Of a DNA stretch of 59,558 nucleotides, positions 44,022 through 54,440 are shown piece after piece (the first letter of the stretch is position 1; every line of letters starts with the position of its first letter). The stretch is from an uncultured Bacteroidales bacterium. GTDB lineage: Bacteria; Bacteroidota; Bacteroidia; Bacteroidales; Bacteroidaceae. The stretch covers positions 1 through 59,558 of the forward strand of contig CACWIN010000009.1 of NCBI GenBank assembly GCA_902760965.1. Direction: 5' to 3'. The position numbers and the translations under genes are program-made. The notes beneath the pieces were generated by a model. It did not search any database. It was not told the origin of the DNA and saw only the letters and a program-made list of their open reading frames with translations.

Positions 44022-46254
44022 ATGAAAAAATTACTGACCTTATGCATTGCGCTGGCGGGTATGACAACTCTTTGCAGCGCACAGGAACCTGACAACTGGA
44101 CCACACAAGTTACTTTCTTTACCCCATCGGTTGTACGCATATACAAGACCGGACCTGACAATCCCGATAAAAAGCAGAGCCTTTCTGTTACCATGCAGCC
44201 CGGGCAGGTAAAGAGTACCGTCACTGTCCAGAACGGAGCCATTCTCTACAAGAGTTCTGAACTGACAGTAAAAGTATTGGGAAATGACGTAACCTTCATG
44301 GACAGGAAAGGCAACGTTCTGCTGGCCGAAAACGGTTACGGTCACGGCAATGTGGCTATGACCCGCCCCGATTATGCCGACATACCCGTTGACCAGGGAT
44401 TCAAGCTTGATGCCGATGAACCTCTGTACGGTATCGGCATACAGCAGGATGGCAAAATGGCCAAGAGCGGAACCTACCGCCGAATGATACAGGGCAACAC
44501 CGATGACTACTGCAATATTGTCCAATCCATCAAGGGATACGGCCTGTTCTGGGACAACTACTCTCCCACCACACTGGGCATTGAGGAGGGCAAGTTCTAT
44601 TTTACTTCCGAAAACGCAGGCTGCATAGATTACTATTTCATTTGGGGCGGTGATGCCGACGGCGTGATAGCAGGTATCCGCCAGCTTACCGGTACGGTGC
44701 CGATGCTTCCGCTCTGGAGCTACGGATTCATGCAGAGCCGCGAGCGTTACAAGTCATCGGCCGAACTGACCGAGGTGCTGGACCGCTACCGCTCAATCGG
44801 AGTGCCTATCGACGTGATGATACAGGATTGGCAGTACTGGGGCAGCAACTACCTTTGGAACGCCATGGAGTTCAACGCACCGGAGTTCAGCAACCCCGAG
44901 CGCTGGATAAAGCATATCCATGACCAGAACGCCAAACTGATGATATCCATCTGGTCATCATTCGGCCCCATGACCAAGCCCTACCGCGAGCTGGAACCCA
45001 AGAACCTGCTCATAGATATAGAGACATGGCCGCAGAGCGGACTTACCGACTGGCCTCCACGCAGGGACTACCCGTCGGGAGTCCGTCCGTATGACCCGTA
45101 CAGCAAGGAGGCACGTGACATCTACTGGAATCACCTGACACGCCTGTACAATCTGGATATTGACGGCTGGTGGATGGATTCTACCGAGCCCGACCACATG
45201 GACTTTAAGGAGACTGACCTGGACCTGCCCACAGCTATGGGTCCCTGGCGCAGGGTTCGTAACGCATTCCCGCTTATGGCAGTGGGCGGCGTGTATGACA
45301 ACCAGCGTGCCATGGAGAACGGTAATGACAAGCGTGTGCTTATCCTTACCCGTTCCGTGTTTGCAGGCCAGCAGCGTTACGGATCCAACACATGGTCCGG
45401 TGACGTGCAGTCCAACTGGAACTCACTCAGGGCTCAAGTTCCCGCAGGCCTTAACTTTGCGCTTACCGGACGGAACCGAGGTTCCGCGTGAACTCTACTA
45501 CTACGGCCAGGCAGGCGAGCCCGTGTTCGATGCCCTGCTGGGTGCCGTAAAAATGCGCTACAGCCTTCTGCCCTACATATACTCAGTGGCTCATGATGTG
45601 AATGCAAACAACGGCACCTATCAGCGTGCCCTGATGATGGATTTCAGAAACGACCGTAAAGTATGGGATATCAACAATGAGTTCATGTTCGGACGCTCAC
45701 TGCTGGTAGCCCCCGTGCTTGAAGCCAAATACACCCCTGAGAGAGCCCAGAGCAAGAGCCGCGCAGGCATAGGCGATGTAGACTTTTTGGAAGCCAAAAG
45801 CACTAAGGTATATCTGCCGGCAGGCACCAAATGGTATGACTTTGAGACCCTTAAGATGTATGACGGCGGTCAGGAGATAGAGCGTGAAGTCAACATCAAG
45901 AGCATCCCGCTCTTTGTAAAGGCCGGCACCATCCTGCCCATCGGCCCCGATGTACAGTATTCGACCGAGAAACCTTGGGATGACCTGGAGATACTGGTCT
46001 ATGCCGGAGCCGACGGCAAGTTCACGCTGTATGAGGATGAGTTTGACAATTACAACTATGAGAACGGAGCATTCTCGACAATTGATTTCAGTTACAATGG
46101 CAAGAGCCGCAACCTGACCATCGGCGCCCGCAAAGGTTCATACGAAGGAATGATACAACAGCGTACTTTCCGCATAACGGTGGTTACCGACGGTCACAAG
46201 AGAGAGGTCAAGACCGTGAACTACTCGGGCAAGAAAGTGTCAGTGACTCTCTAA
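44022..46254 (+). pseudogene. Second GH31 glycoside hydrolase, disrupted by an internal out-of-frame deletion
   Basis: Frame 1 runs from ATG 44022 with a signal peptide (LLTLCIALAGMTTLCSAQ) through the nucleophile D386 (GWWMDSTEP) and acid/base D461 (SGDVQSNW) to LNFALTG, then stops at 45491. The rest of the enzyme continues in a second frame from about 45471 (GTEVPRELYYYGQAGEPVF) to 46254. Intact relatives, including the upstream copy, have about 45-50 residues between these points (PYWTxDIGGFF through FRSHG). These are missing, so roughly 140-160 bases appear deleted near 45470, with loss of frame. It is either a pseudogene or an assembly deletion. Without the error it would be a secreted alpha-glycosidase of about 790 residues. 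Confidence 0.82.
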
Positions 46255-46256
46255 AC

Positions 46257-46299
46257 AAAAAAGGTGTCAAATGGGACGGTTCTCTTTGACACCTTTTTT
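46257..46299. terminator. Terminator-like palindrome after the GH31 pair
   Basis: Perfect 15-base arms (46257-46271 and 46285-46299): an A-run plus GGTGTCAAA paired with TTTGACACC plus a T-run, loop containing GGGACGGTT. It works as an intrinsic terminator in both directions and is related to the palindrome at 40691-40724. Confidence 0.82.
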
Positions 46300-46300
46300 G

Positions 46301-46308
46301 TATCTTTG
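46301..46308 (+). promoter_or_regulatory. Predicted promoter of the RNA methyltransferase-purD pair
   Basis: TATCTTTG directly abuts the terminator T-run, 23 bases before the ATG at 46331. Confidence 0.55.
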
Positions 46309-46330
46309 CAGGCTGAAACATCATCCATAG

Positions 46331-47767
46331 ATGACAGAATTTGAAATGATAGCCAAGACCTTCCAGGGGCTGGAAGAGATTCTTGCAAAAGAACTTATTG
46401 ATCTGGGAGCCAATGGGGTGGCCATTGGTAACCGAATGGTGTCCTTTAAAGGAGACAAGGCCCTGATGTACAAGGCCAATTTCCACCTGCGTACCGCAAT
46501 CCGTATCCTGAAACCTTTCCTTCACTTCAAGGCCGACAGTGCCGACGATGTATATGAAATCTGCCGTAAGGTGGAATGGGAAAAATACATGGACCTGAGC
46601 GACAGTTTCGCTGTTGACTCAGTTGTGTACAGCGAGGATTTCCGCCACTCAAAGTTTGTGGCTTACCGCGTGAAGGATGCCATAGCCGACTATTTCCGTG
46701 ACAAATACGGCAAACGCCCCAATGTAAGCGTAGCCAATCCGGACCTTACGTTCCACATCCACATCTCACATGACGACTGCTCGCTTTCACTTGACAGCAG
46801 CGGCGAGTCACTGCACAAGCGCGGCTACCGTCAGGAGGCCATGGAGGCTCCTCTGAATGAGGTGCTGGCAGCAGGCATGATCCTTATGTCAGGCTGGGAC
46901 GGCAAGTGTGATTTCGTTGACCCCATGTGCGGATCGGGTACAATTCCCATCGAGGCCGCACTCATAGCCAGGAACATGGCACCAGGTCTGTTCCGCAGCC
47001 ACTTTGCATTTGAGAAGTGGAAGGATTTTGACCGTGACCTGTTTGAGGAGATATACAATGACGACTCACAGGAGCGTGAGTTCGAGTTCACCATAAAGGG
47101 ATATGACAAGGATCCCAAGGCCATACTGACCGCCATGCGCAACGCCAAGGCTGCCGGCCTGCTTGACACCATACAGTTTGAACAGCGTGACTTCAAGGAC
47201 TTTGAGCCTGTAAAGGAGCGCACCGTGATCATCACCAACCCTCCCTATGGCGAGCGTCTGGTTGAGGAGAACCTGCTGGGATTGTATGAGATGATAGGTG
47301 AGCGCCTCAAGCATGCCCTGATAGGCGGTGAGGCCTGGATCATAAGTTACCACTACGAGTGCTTTGACAAGATTGGTCTCAAGCCGTCGGCCAAGATTCC
47401 TCTATTTAACGGAGCACTGCCCTGCGAACTGCGCAAGTACGAGATATTTGACGGACGCTACAACGAGTTCCGCGGTGGTGACCGCCGCCTCAAAAAGGAC
47501 GATGTGCCCACCCGCCGCAGCGGCACTCTGCGTCACAAGGCACGTCTGGCCGAGAGAGAGGAGGCTCGCAAGACCGAAAAGCCTTTCCGCAAGTCATCGG
47601 AGGAGAGAAAGCCCTTCCGCAAGAGCGAAGAAGGCAAACCTTTCCGCAAGAGTGAGGGAGGCAAGCCTTTCCACAAGAGTGAAGGAGGCAAGCCTTTCCA
47701 CAAGAGTGAGGGAAAGAAGCCTTTCCGTAAAACTGAGAAAAAACCGTTCAGAAACAATAAGAAATGA
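46331..47767 (+). CDS. THUMP-domain RNA methyltransferase (RlmL/YpsC type) with repetitive basic tail
   Basis: A protein of 478 residues. An N-terminal ferredoxin-like and THUMP region (about 1-160) precedes a class I methyltransferase with [17 protein letters not shown] near 198 and TNPPYGERL near 301, the N-P-P-Y motif of base N-methylases. Relatives methylate guanine N2 in 23S rRNA. After about residue 415 the protein has a tail of tandem 9-residue units of type KPFRKSEGG (about seven, some 8 or 10 long), strongly basic and probably RNA-binding. The stop overlaps the purD start (ATGA). Confidence 0.87.
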   Translation: MTEFEMIAKTFQGLEEILAKELIDLGANGVAIGNRMVSFKGDKALMYKANFHLRTAIRILKPFLHFKADSADDVYEICRKVEWEKYMDLSDSFAVDSVVYSEDFRHSKFVAYRVKDAIADYFRDKYGKRPNVSVANPDLTFHIHISHDDCSLSLDSSGESLHKRGYRQEAMEAPLNEVLAAGMILMSGWDGKCDFVDPMCGSGTIPIEAALIARNMAPGLFRSHFAFEKWKDFDRDLFEEIYNDDSQEREFEFTIKGYDKDPKAILTAMRNAKAAGLLDTIQFEQRDFKDFEPVKERTVIITNPPYGERLVEENLLGLYEMIGERLKHALIGGEAWIISYHYECFDKIGLKPSAKIPLFNGALPCELRKYEIFDGRYNEFRGGDRRLKKDDVPTRRSGTLRHKARLAEREEARKTEKPFRKSSEERKPFRKSEEGKPFRKSEGGKPFHKSEGGKPFHKSEGKKPFRKTEKKPFRNNKK

Positions 47768-49035
47768 AGATCCTGTTACTTGGAAGCGGAGGCCGTGAGC
47801 ATGCTCTGGCCTGGAAGATAGCCCAAAGCCCACAGCTTGACAAACTTTACATAGCTCCGGGCAATGCCGGTACCGCAAACGTAGGTGAGAACGTAGCCAT
47901 CAAGGCCAGTGACTTTGAAGCCATCAAGGCATTCGTTCTTGACAAGAAGATCGATATGGTGGTTGTAGGCCCCGAAGATCCTCTGGTAAACGGCATATAT
48001 GACTATTTTCTGAATGACGCCGCACTGAAGACCGTCCCGGTCATCGGCCCCTCAAAGGAAGCCGCACAGATGGAGGGCAGCAAGGACTTTGCAAAGCGTT
48101 TCATGCAGCGCCATAACATACCCACCGCAGCATATCAGACATTCACAGGCGAGAACCTTGAAGAGGGACTCAAGTTCCTGGAGACACTCAAGGCTCCCTA
48201 CGTACTCAAGGCCGATGGTCTTTGCGCAGGTAAGGGCGTGCTGATTCTACCCACTCTCGAGGAGGCGAAGAGGGAGTTGAAGGAGATGCTGAGCGGTATG
48301 TTCGGCAACGCCTCATCACGAGTTGTGATTGAGGAGTTCATGAGCGGAATAGAGTGCTCTGTATTTGTTTTGACAGACGGCAAGCACTACAAGATACTCC
48401 CCGAGGCTAAGGACTACAAGCGTATAGGTGAGCATGACACCGGCCTGAACACCGGCGGCATGGGATCCGTATCACCCGTTCCGTTTGCCACCAAGGAGTG
48501 GATGAAAAAGGTCGAGGACCGCATTATACGTCCTACCGTTGAAGGCCTTGCACAGGAGGGTCTGGTTTATAAAGGATTCATATTCTTTGGCCTTATCAAT
48601 GTGGACGGCGATCCCAAGGTTATTGAGTACAACTGCCGCATGGGTGACCCCGAGACCGAAAGCGTGATGCTGCGCCTTAAGAGTGACATAGTTGAACTTT
48701 TCAAGGGTGTGGCCGCAGGTAATCTGGACACCAAGACCCTGGAGCAGGATCCCCGCTCTGCCGTATGCGTTATGCTGGTATCAGGCGGTTATCCGGAGCA
48801 TTATGACAAGGGTTATGTCATAAGCGGAATCGATAAGGTAAAGGACAGCGTAGTCTTCCATGCCGGAACCGCCTTCAATGACAAGGGCCAGGTTGTTACC
48901 GCCGGAGGACGCGTCATCGCAGTCAGCTCTTACGGTAAGGACAAGGACGAGGCTCTGGCACTCTCATTCAAAGGTGCAAGCCTCATAGATTTTGAGAAAA
49001 AATACTTCCGCAGGGATATTGGTCAGGACCTCTGA
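47764..49035 (+). CDS. purD: Phosphoribosylamine-glycine ligase
   Basis: A protein of 423 residues with an ATP-grasp fold: [18 protein letters not shown] at the N-terminus, [25 protein letters not shown], and [10 protein letters not shown] for metal binding. It catalyses the second step of purine synthesis in the cytoplasm. It is translationally coupled to the upstream RNA methyltransferase by a 4-base overlap. Length is normal. Confidence 0.96.
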   Translation: MKILLLGSGGREHALAWKIAQSPQLDKLYIAPGNAGTANVGENVAIKASDFEAIKAFVLDKKIDMVVVGPEDPLVNGIYDYFLNDAALKTVPVIGPSKEAAQMEGSKDFAKRFMQRHNIPTAAYQTFTGENLEEGLKFLETLKAPYVLKADGLCAGKGVLILPTLEEAKRELKEMLSGMFGNASSRVVIEEFMSGIECSVFVLTDGKHYKILPEAKDYKRIGEHDTGLNTGGMGSVSPVPFATKEWMKKVEDRIIRPTVEGLAQEGLVYKGFIFFGLINVDGDPKVIEYNCRMGDPETESVMLRLKSDIVELFKGVAAGNLDTKTLEQDPRSAVCVMLVSGGYPEHYDKGYVISGIDKVKDSVVFHAGTAFNDKGQVVTAGGRVIAVSSYGKDKDEALALSFKGASLIDFEKKYFRRDIGQDL

Positions 49036-49094
49036 CCTATTGCGGGAATAACATTAAATAACTGTCAATTGATAGCCGTTAACCTTTTAAGGAC

Positions 49095-49102
49095 TATCTT
49101 TG
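49095..49102 (+). promoter_or_regulatory. Predicted promoter of the DUF2723 gene
   Basis: TATCTTTG, an exact TAnnTTTG match, 32 bases before the ATG at 49134. Confidence 0.55.
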
Positions 49103-49133
49103 GGACTCTCTAATTACTTAGTTCATAGCAAAA

Positions 49134-52100
49134 ATGAATTACAAAAGACTGAAAACCGCCAGCTTCTGGGATTGCCCGGAGTTCATTACCACCGGTTACA
49201 AGATGGAAGTAGGACACCCGCCCGGGGCACCTATATTCATGCTTACGGCAAACCTGTTCTCACAGTTTACAAGTGACCCGAGTAAGGTAGCCATGATGGT
49301 AAATATCATGTCCGCAATACTTAGCGCACTCTGCATACTGTTCCTTTTCTGGAGCATCACCATGCTCGTAAAGAAACTGGTTGCAGGCACCAAGGATCCC
49401 GATATGTGGCAGATGATAACCATATTCGGTGCAGGCATTGTGGGTGCACTTGCATATACATGGTCCGATACCTTCTGGTTCAGCGCCGTTGAGGGTGAGG
49501 TCTATGCATACTCATCGTTCTGCACAGCCGTTACATTCTGGCTCATACTTAAATGGGAGGAGAACGCCGATCAGCCCCACAGCGCACGCTGGCTGGTACT
49601 GATTGCATACCTGATAGGTGTGTCAGTTGGCGTTCACCTGCTGAACCTGCTTTGTATCACAGCCATCGTACTGGTATACTATTTCAAGAAATCAGAGAAC
49701 CCCACCTGGAAAGGCGGAATTCTGGCATTCATACTTTCAGGCGTAATCATTGCGGCAGTCCTGTACGGTATCGTTCCCGGTATCGTGAAGGTTGGCGGCT
49801 GGTTTGAACTCCTGTTCGTAAACGGTCTGGGTCTGCCCTTCAACACCGGTCTGATGGTCTACATCATACTGCTTGTAGGACTTCTGATCTGGGGTGCATA
49901 TGAGACACAGCGCGGTGACCGCAAGACTCTCATGTACCTTTCATTCCTGCTTACCGTAGCCTTTGCCGGCATACCTTTCTACGGCCATAAGGCAGGCGGT
50001 ATCGTACTGGGTCTGGTTGTTCTGGCCGCAGGTGCCATCTACCTCTTCTCAAACGGTATCCCTGAAAAGGTTAAGCCGTCGGCCAGCGTGCTGAACACCA
50101 TCATGCTCTGCGTCATGATGATTACCATAGGTTATTCATCATATGCAGTCATCGTGATCCGTTCAACCGCCAATCCGCCCATGGATCAGGATTCACCCGA
50201 GGATATCTTTGCACTGGGTGAGTATCTGGCACGTGAGCAGTACGGTTCTAGACCTCTCCTTTACGGACAGACTTACAGTTCAGAGTTAGTATATGAACTC
50301 AAGAAGGATCAGAAGTATACTTACTACTCACCTGTAACCAAGTTCAAGGGTAACTCCTACGGACGTAAGGAAAAAGCCAACGACTCTGAAAAGGACAGTT
50401 ACTACATAATGGATGAAAAGATCGATTATGTATATGCACAGAATATGCTATTCCCCCGCATGTACAGCAGGGATCCCGATCATATTGCATCGTACAAGTT
50501 ATGGTGCGGAGGTATCAAGGGCCGTACAGTCACCTATAACCAGCGTGGAAACAACATCAAGGTTACCGTTCCCACACAGGCCGAGAACCTTAAGTTCTTT
50601 TTCAGATATCAGGTCAACTTCATGTACTGGCGTTACTTCCTTTGGAACTTTGCCGGCCGTCAGAATGACAATCAGAACCTTTACGGAGATTTTGAAAACG
50701 GTAACTGGATTACAGGTTTCAACTTCATAGACCGCCTGCTTACAGGAGGCGACAGCAAACTTTTACCTGACTCCCTCTCCGGAAAGGGTCATAACGTATT
50801 CTATTGCCTGCCGCTCATTCTGGGTCTGCTTGGTCTGTTATGGCAGATTGGAAAGGGACGTGAAGGTTCACAGCAGTTCATCGTTGTTCTGGCGCTCTTC
50901 TTCATGACAGGTCTGGCCATCGTGCTCTACCTGAACCAGACTCCGCGCCAGCCTCGTGAGCGTGACTATGCCTATGCGGGTTCATTCTACGCATTTGCCA
51001 TCTGGATAGGAATAGGCGTTGCCGCCATCGCCGAATGGCTGGGCAGATTCAAGTTTATCGGAAAGAAGGCATCGGCCCTGTTGGCTTTTGTCATCTGTCT
51101 TATGGTTCCACTTCAGATGGTAAGCCAGACATGGGATGATCATGACCGTAGCGGCCGATATGCATGCCGTGATTTTGGTCAGAACTATCTGAAATCACTC
51201 TCCAAGCAGGGTAACCCGATAATCTTTACAAACGGTGATAACGATACCTTCCCTCTCTGGTATAACTTTGAGACTGAAGGATTCCGTACCGATGCACGTT
51301 GCTGCAACCTGAGTTACCTCATGACTGACTGGTATATCGACCAGATGAAACGTCCAGCATATGATTCACCGGCTCTTCCCATCTCATTTGAGAGGATAGA
51401 TTACCAGACCGGCACCAATGATTATGTAGCCGTTAATCCTGAGGATAAGGAGATCCTGCTCAAGAATAACAGCAAGGAGGCGGTTGAAAGGTCATTTGAA
51501 CTTCACAACGTCCTTAACTACTGGATCAAGCAGCATCACATGATTCCTACAGATACCATCTGGTTCAAGATAGACAAGGATGCCGTTCTGCGTTCAGGAA
51601 TGATGATTCCCAAAGCCTATCGCGGTGCAACCGATGAGGAGACCAAGGCAAAGATGCCGGACCGCATGATCATCTCACTCAAGGGTAAGAGCAATCTTAT
51701 GAAGAATGAGATCATGATGCTTGACCTGCTGGCAAACTGCAACTGGGAGAGACCTCTCTACATTGCTACCACAGTTGCCAAAGAAAACACTCTGGGACTT
51801 GGAAACTACTTCCTGCTTGAAGGTCTTGCATACCGTATCACTCCTTTCAACTGGAAGGCCATCGGTGAAGGTACAAGCAACGGCGGTATTGATCCCGACA
51901 CAATGTATGACAACTTCATGACATTCAATTACGGCGGACTGGACAATCCTGATGTCTATCTGGATGAGACCAACCGCAGAATGTGCCTGTCACAGCGCCG
52001 ACTTTCCGCTCAGCTTGCAATTGAACTCTTCAACAAGGGTGAGAAGGAGAAGGCTTTCAACGTATTGGAATCAGTAATTAACGGTATCTCCGATGAGTTG

Positions 52101-52412
52101 ATGCCCGTTGACGATGCATTCTATGGCTCAAGTTCTGAGATAGCAAACATCTACCTTGCTTTAGGTCATACCGATAAGGCTGCCAAGATACTATTCCAGA
52201 CAACCAACAACTATTATCAGCTCATGAGATGGTATCTTAGTATGAACGACCGTAATCTCAGACGCATCAATGCTCAGTTCACAGATATTGCATCCTATCA
52301 GTATTCATTAGTATTCCCGTTGTTGGAGAAATGTATTGACAAGGATCAGTATGAGGAGTTGTTTGTTGAGTTCCATAACATGTGCGATGAATTTGAACGT
52401 CGTCTGAACTGA
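49134..52412 (+). CDS. DUF2723 (TMEM260-like) multi-spanning membrane protein, short N-terminus
   Basis: A protein of 1092 residues. The conserved SFWDCPEFITTGYK and EVGHPPGAPIFML motifs are followed by about ten membrane helices, then a large soluble region ending in TPR-like helices (about 960-1092). DUF2723 proteins belong to the GT-C-like group; the human relative TMEM260 is an O-mannosyltransferase, and Bacteroidota members are linked to protein or lipid glycosylation. Relatives carry a first membrane helix (about 25 residues) before SFWDC. Here only MNYKRLKTA precedes it, so an in-frame segment seems lost. It overlaps the deacetylase start by 1 base. Confidence 0.85.
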   Translation: MNYKRLKTASFWDCPEFITTGYKMEVGHPPGAPIFMLTANLFSQFTSDPSKVAMMVNIMSAILSALCILFLFWSITMLVKKLVAGTKDPDMWQMITIFGAGIVGALAYTWSDTFWFSAVEGEVYAYSSFCTAVTFWLILKWEENADQPHSARWLVLIAYLIGVSVGVHLLNLLCITAIVLVYYFKKSENPTWKGGILAFILSGVIIAAVLYGIVPGIVKVGGWFELLFVNGLGLPFNTGLMVYIILLVGLLIWGAYETQRGDRKTLMYLSFLLTVAFAGIPFYGHKAGGIVLGLVVLAAGAIYLFSNGIPEKVKPSASVLNTIMLCVMMITIGYSSYAVIVIRSTANPPMDQDSPEDIFALGEYLAREQYGSRPLLYGQTYSSELVYELKKDQKYTYYSPVTKFKGNSYGRKEKANDSEKDSYYIMDEKIDYVYAQNMLFPRMYSRDPDHIASYKLWCGGIKGRTVTYNQRGNNIKVTVPTQAENLKFFFRYQVNFMYWRYFLWNFAGRQNDNQNLYGDFENGNWITGFNFIDRLLTGGDSKLLPDSLSGKGHNVFYCLPLILGLLGLLWQIGKGREGSQQFIVVLALFFMTGLAIVLYLNQTPRQPRERDYAYAGSFYAFAIWIGIGVAAIAEWLGRFKFIGKKASALLAFVICLMVPLQMVSQTWDDHDRSGRYACRDFGQNYLKSLSKQGNPIIFTNGDNDTFPLWYNFETEGFRTDARCCNLSYLMTDWYIDQMKRPAYDSPALPISFERIDYQTGTNDYVAVNPEDKEILLKNNSKEAVERSFELHNVLNYWIKQHHMIPTDTIWFKIDKDAVLRSGMMIPKAYRGATDEETKAKMPDRMIISLKGKSNLMKNEIMMLDLLANCNWERPLYIATTVAKENTLGLGNYFLLEGLAYRITPFNWKAIGEGTSNGGIDPDTMYDNFMTFNYGGLDNPDVYLDETNRRMCLSQRRLSAQLAIELFNKGEKEKAFNVLESVINGISDELMPVDDAFYGSSSEIANIYLALGHTDKAAKILFQTTNNYYQLMRWYLSMNDRNLRRINAQFTDIASYQYSLVFPLLEKCIDKDQYEELFVEFHNMCDEFERRLN

Positions 52413-53020
52413 TGATACTTGAACAGCCCACAGCGATACTGAGTAAAATTTACCCGAATGGCGTCTTCCGGAAAGATCCGGAAGACCATTCGGTTTATCT
52501 CACCTTTGACGACGGTCCCATCCCTGAGGTCACTCCGTGGGTACTTGAGCTTCTGGACCAGTACGGTATAAAAGCCACCTTCTTCATGGTAGGTGACAAC
52601 GTACGCAAACACCCCGAAACATACAGGATGGTGGTGGAGCGCGGACATCACATAGGAAACCATACATTCAATCATGTTCGCGGAATGCGCATGCGCAACC
52701 ACGATTACATTGACAATGTACACAAGTGTGACAGTTATTTTGCTACCCGCCTGTTCCGTCCTCCTCACGGAGTTCTGCGCCGATGGACATACCGTTACAT
52801 GAAAGGCGATTACGACATTATATTCTACGATGTGATAACACGTGACTATAATGAGAAACTCAATCCCGAGAAGGTTCTGGAGATAGTAAAGAAGTACACA
52901 CGCAACGGCTCCATAATAGTATTCCATGACTCCCTGCGCAGCGAGAAGAACCTGCGCTACGCACTGCCCAAAGCCATTGAGTGGCTTAAGGAACAGGGAT
53001 ACCAGTTCAAACAGCTGTAA
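52412..53020 (+). CDS. NodB-type polysaccharide deacetylase
   Basis: A protein of 202 residues. The CE4 fold has TFDDGPIPE (D33/D34), the zinc histidines in GNHTFNH (H84 and H88), RLFRPPHG and VFHDS. It removes N- or O-acetyl groups from polysaccharide. No signal peptide is visible, which is common among Bacteroidota members of this length, so its site of action is unclear. Its TGA/ATG junction overlaps the DUF2723 gene by 1 base. It ends exactly where the convergent dacB gene ends. Confidence 0.92.
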   Translation: MILEQPTAILSKIYPNGVFRKDPEDHSVYLTFDDGPIPEVTPWVLELLDQYGIKATFFMVGDNVRKHPETYRMVVERGHHIGNHTFNHVRGMRMRNHDYIDNVHKCDSYFATRLFRPPHGVLRRWTYRYMKGDYDIIFYDVITRDYNEKLNPEKVLEIVKKYTRNGSIIVFHDSLRSEKNLRYALPKAIEWLKEQGYQFKQL

Positions 53021-54439
53021 TTATTTAAGACCTATTTCACACAGGACGGTACAGATCTTGTCCTGAACAGATCTTGAGGGTGGCATCTTGATGGCACCCT
53101 CATTCATTATGCAGAATGCCAGGTCACGTCCATCGGCTGTATGTATATAGCCGGCCAGGGTACAGGAACCTGTTACGGATCCGGTCTTGGCGTGCACCTT
53201 GTTAAGTGTGGTCTTATTGCCCAGGCGTGTCTTGAGCGTTCCGTCCACGCCGGATATGGGAAGGCTCTTGTACATTATCTTGAACAGGTCCTGGTCTTTG
53301 TAGATGAGTGACAGCATATCGACCATGAACTGCGGTGAGCACATGTCATACATGGAGAGTCCGCTGCCATCAACTATGTTGAACGATGCCGAGAACATAC
53401 CGAACTTGCGCGATACAAAGTTCTGAAGGTACTTGGCGGCATCCTTGAATTTTATCTCCCTGGGATACTGCAGGCGTCCGGTCTGCAGGAACATGGCCTC
53501 GGCATAGAGGTTGTTGCTCTCCTTCAGGGCCTCTTTTACTATCGAAGGCAGGTCATGTGACACCACTGAAAGTTCACGTCCCATTACCGGGCATCGGCCC
53601 CAGTCATACTTGCCGTAACTGATGCCGGCCTCGTCAAGGTACTGACGGAACAGGGCGAATGTGAATTCGGCCGATCCCACCACGCTCAGGTCTGTTGACT
53701 GGCGGCGTTTGCAGTTTCCCTCAACAACGATTGTATTGTCATTGTGCATCCAGTCACGTGTTATGGTGAGCGGGCCCAAAGTGTCACAGAGCGTAAGTGA
53801 TTTGTTCACCACCTTGATGTGGGTGTTGGCGGGGTAGATGTTCACCTCAGGAGCCTTGCCCTTGGAAGTGGGCTTGACCTCAATGCCCACAAACCCCTGA
53901 TGTACCATAAGGGGTGATATATAGGGCTGGAAACTGGCGGGTGCATCGTCCCAGCACCATCCGGTGGCCCAGTACATGGTGTCCATGATGGAGACATCGG
54001 CATAAAGGGTACCGTCTATGCGGTTTATTCCGGCCTTCTTAAGGTCGCCCACCATTCTGCGCAACTCATGCTCATTGAGAGCCGGATCAAGACCGCCTAC
54101 AAGATAGAGGTTGCCTTTAAGCACGCTGTCATTACCTATGGTGCCCTGGGTCTTGAGGGTTGTCTTGAACTTGTAATCGGATCCAAGTGAAGAGAGTGCG
54201 GTAACAGAGGTTATGACCTTCTGGACCGATGCGGGGCGGCACATTATCTTCTCGCGGTAAGCGTAAAGTGTGGTGTCGTTGGTCAGGTCATAAACCATAA
54301 GGGCTATGTCTGTACCCTCGGGCAGTTCCTCATAAATGATCTGGTCAATACGCTCGGTAAGCGAATCCAGGTCAATACTGACCGCCGGCAGTGAAACTGT
54401 CAGCAGAAGGGAAACAATGATAGTCCTTATAAGTTTCAT
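53021..54439 (-). CDS. dacB: D-alanyl-D-alanine carboxypeptidase/endopeptidase (PBP4, DacB type)
   Basis: A protein of 472 residues. A signal peptide (IIVSLLLTVSLPAVS) is followed by a peptidase S13 domain. SxxK is SVQK with the catalytic S71 and K74, SxN is SNNLYAEAM near 309 and KTG is in HAKTGSV near 416. The long insert between the first two motifs is typical of class C low-mass PBPs. It trims or cleaves peptidoglycan peptides in the periplasm. It lies 1 base after the radical SAM gene. Confidence 0.94.
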   Translation of the reverse strand: MKLIRTIIVSLLLTVSLPAVSIDLDSLTERIDQIIYEELPEGTDIALMVYDLTNDTTLYAYREKIMCRPASVQKVITSVTALSSLGSDYKFKTTLKTQGTIGNDSVLKGNLYLVGGLDPALNEHELRRMVGDLKKAGINRIDGTLYADVSIMDTMYWATGWCWDDAPASFQPYISPLMVHQGFVGIEVKPTSKGKAPEVNIYPANTHIKVVNKSLTLCDTLGPLTITRDWMHNDNTIVVEGNCKRRQSTDLSVVGSAEFTFALFRQYLDEAGISYGKYDWGRCPVMGRELSVVSHDLPSIVKEALKESNNLYAEAMFLQTGRLQYPREIKFKDAAKYLQNFVSRKFGMFSASFNIVDGSGLSMYDMCSPQFMVDMLSLIYKDQDLFKIMYKSLPISGVDGTLKTRLGNKTTLNKVHAKTGSVTGSCTLAGYIHTADGRDLAFCIMNEGAIKMPPSRSVQDKICTVLCEIGLK

Positions 54440-54440
54440 T

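Noticed and set aside
47575..47757. Repeats considered as a CRISPR or intergenic repeat array
   Set aside because: They are in frame at the 3' end of a methyltransferase gene and have no unique spacers.
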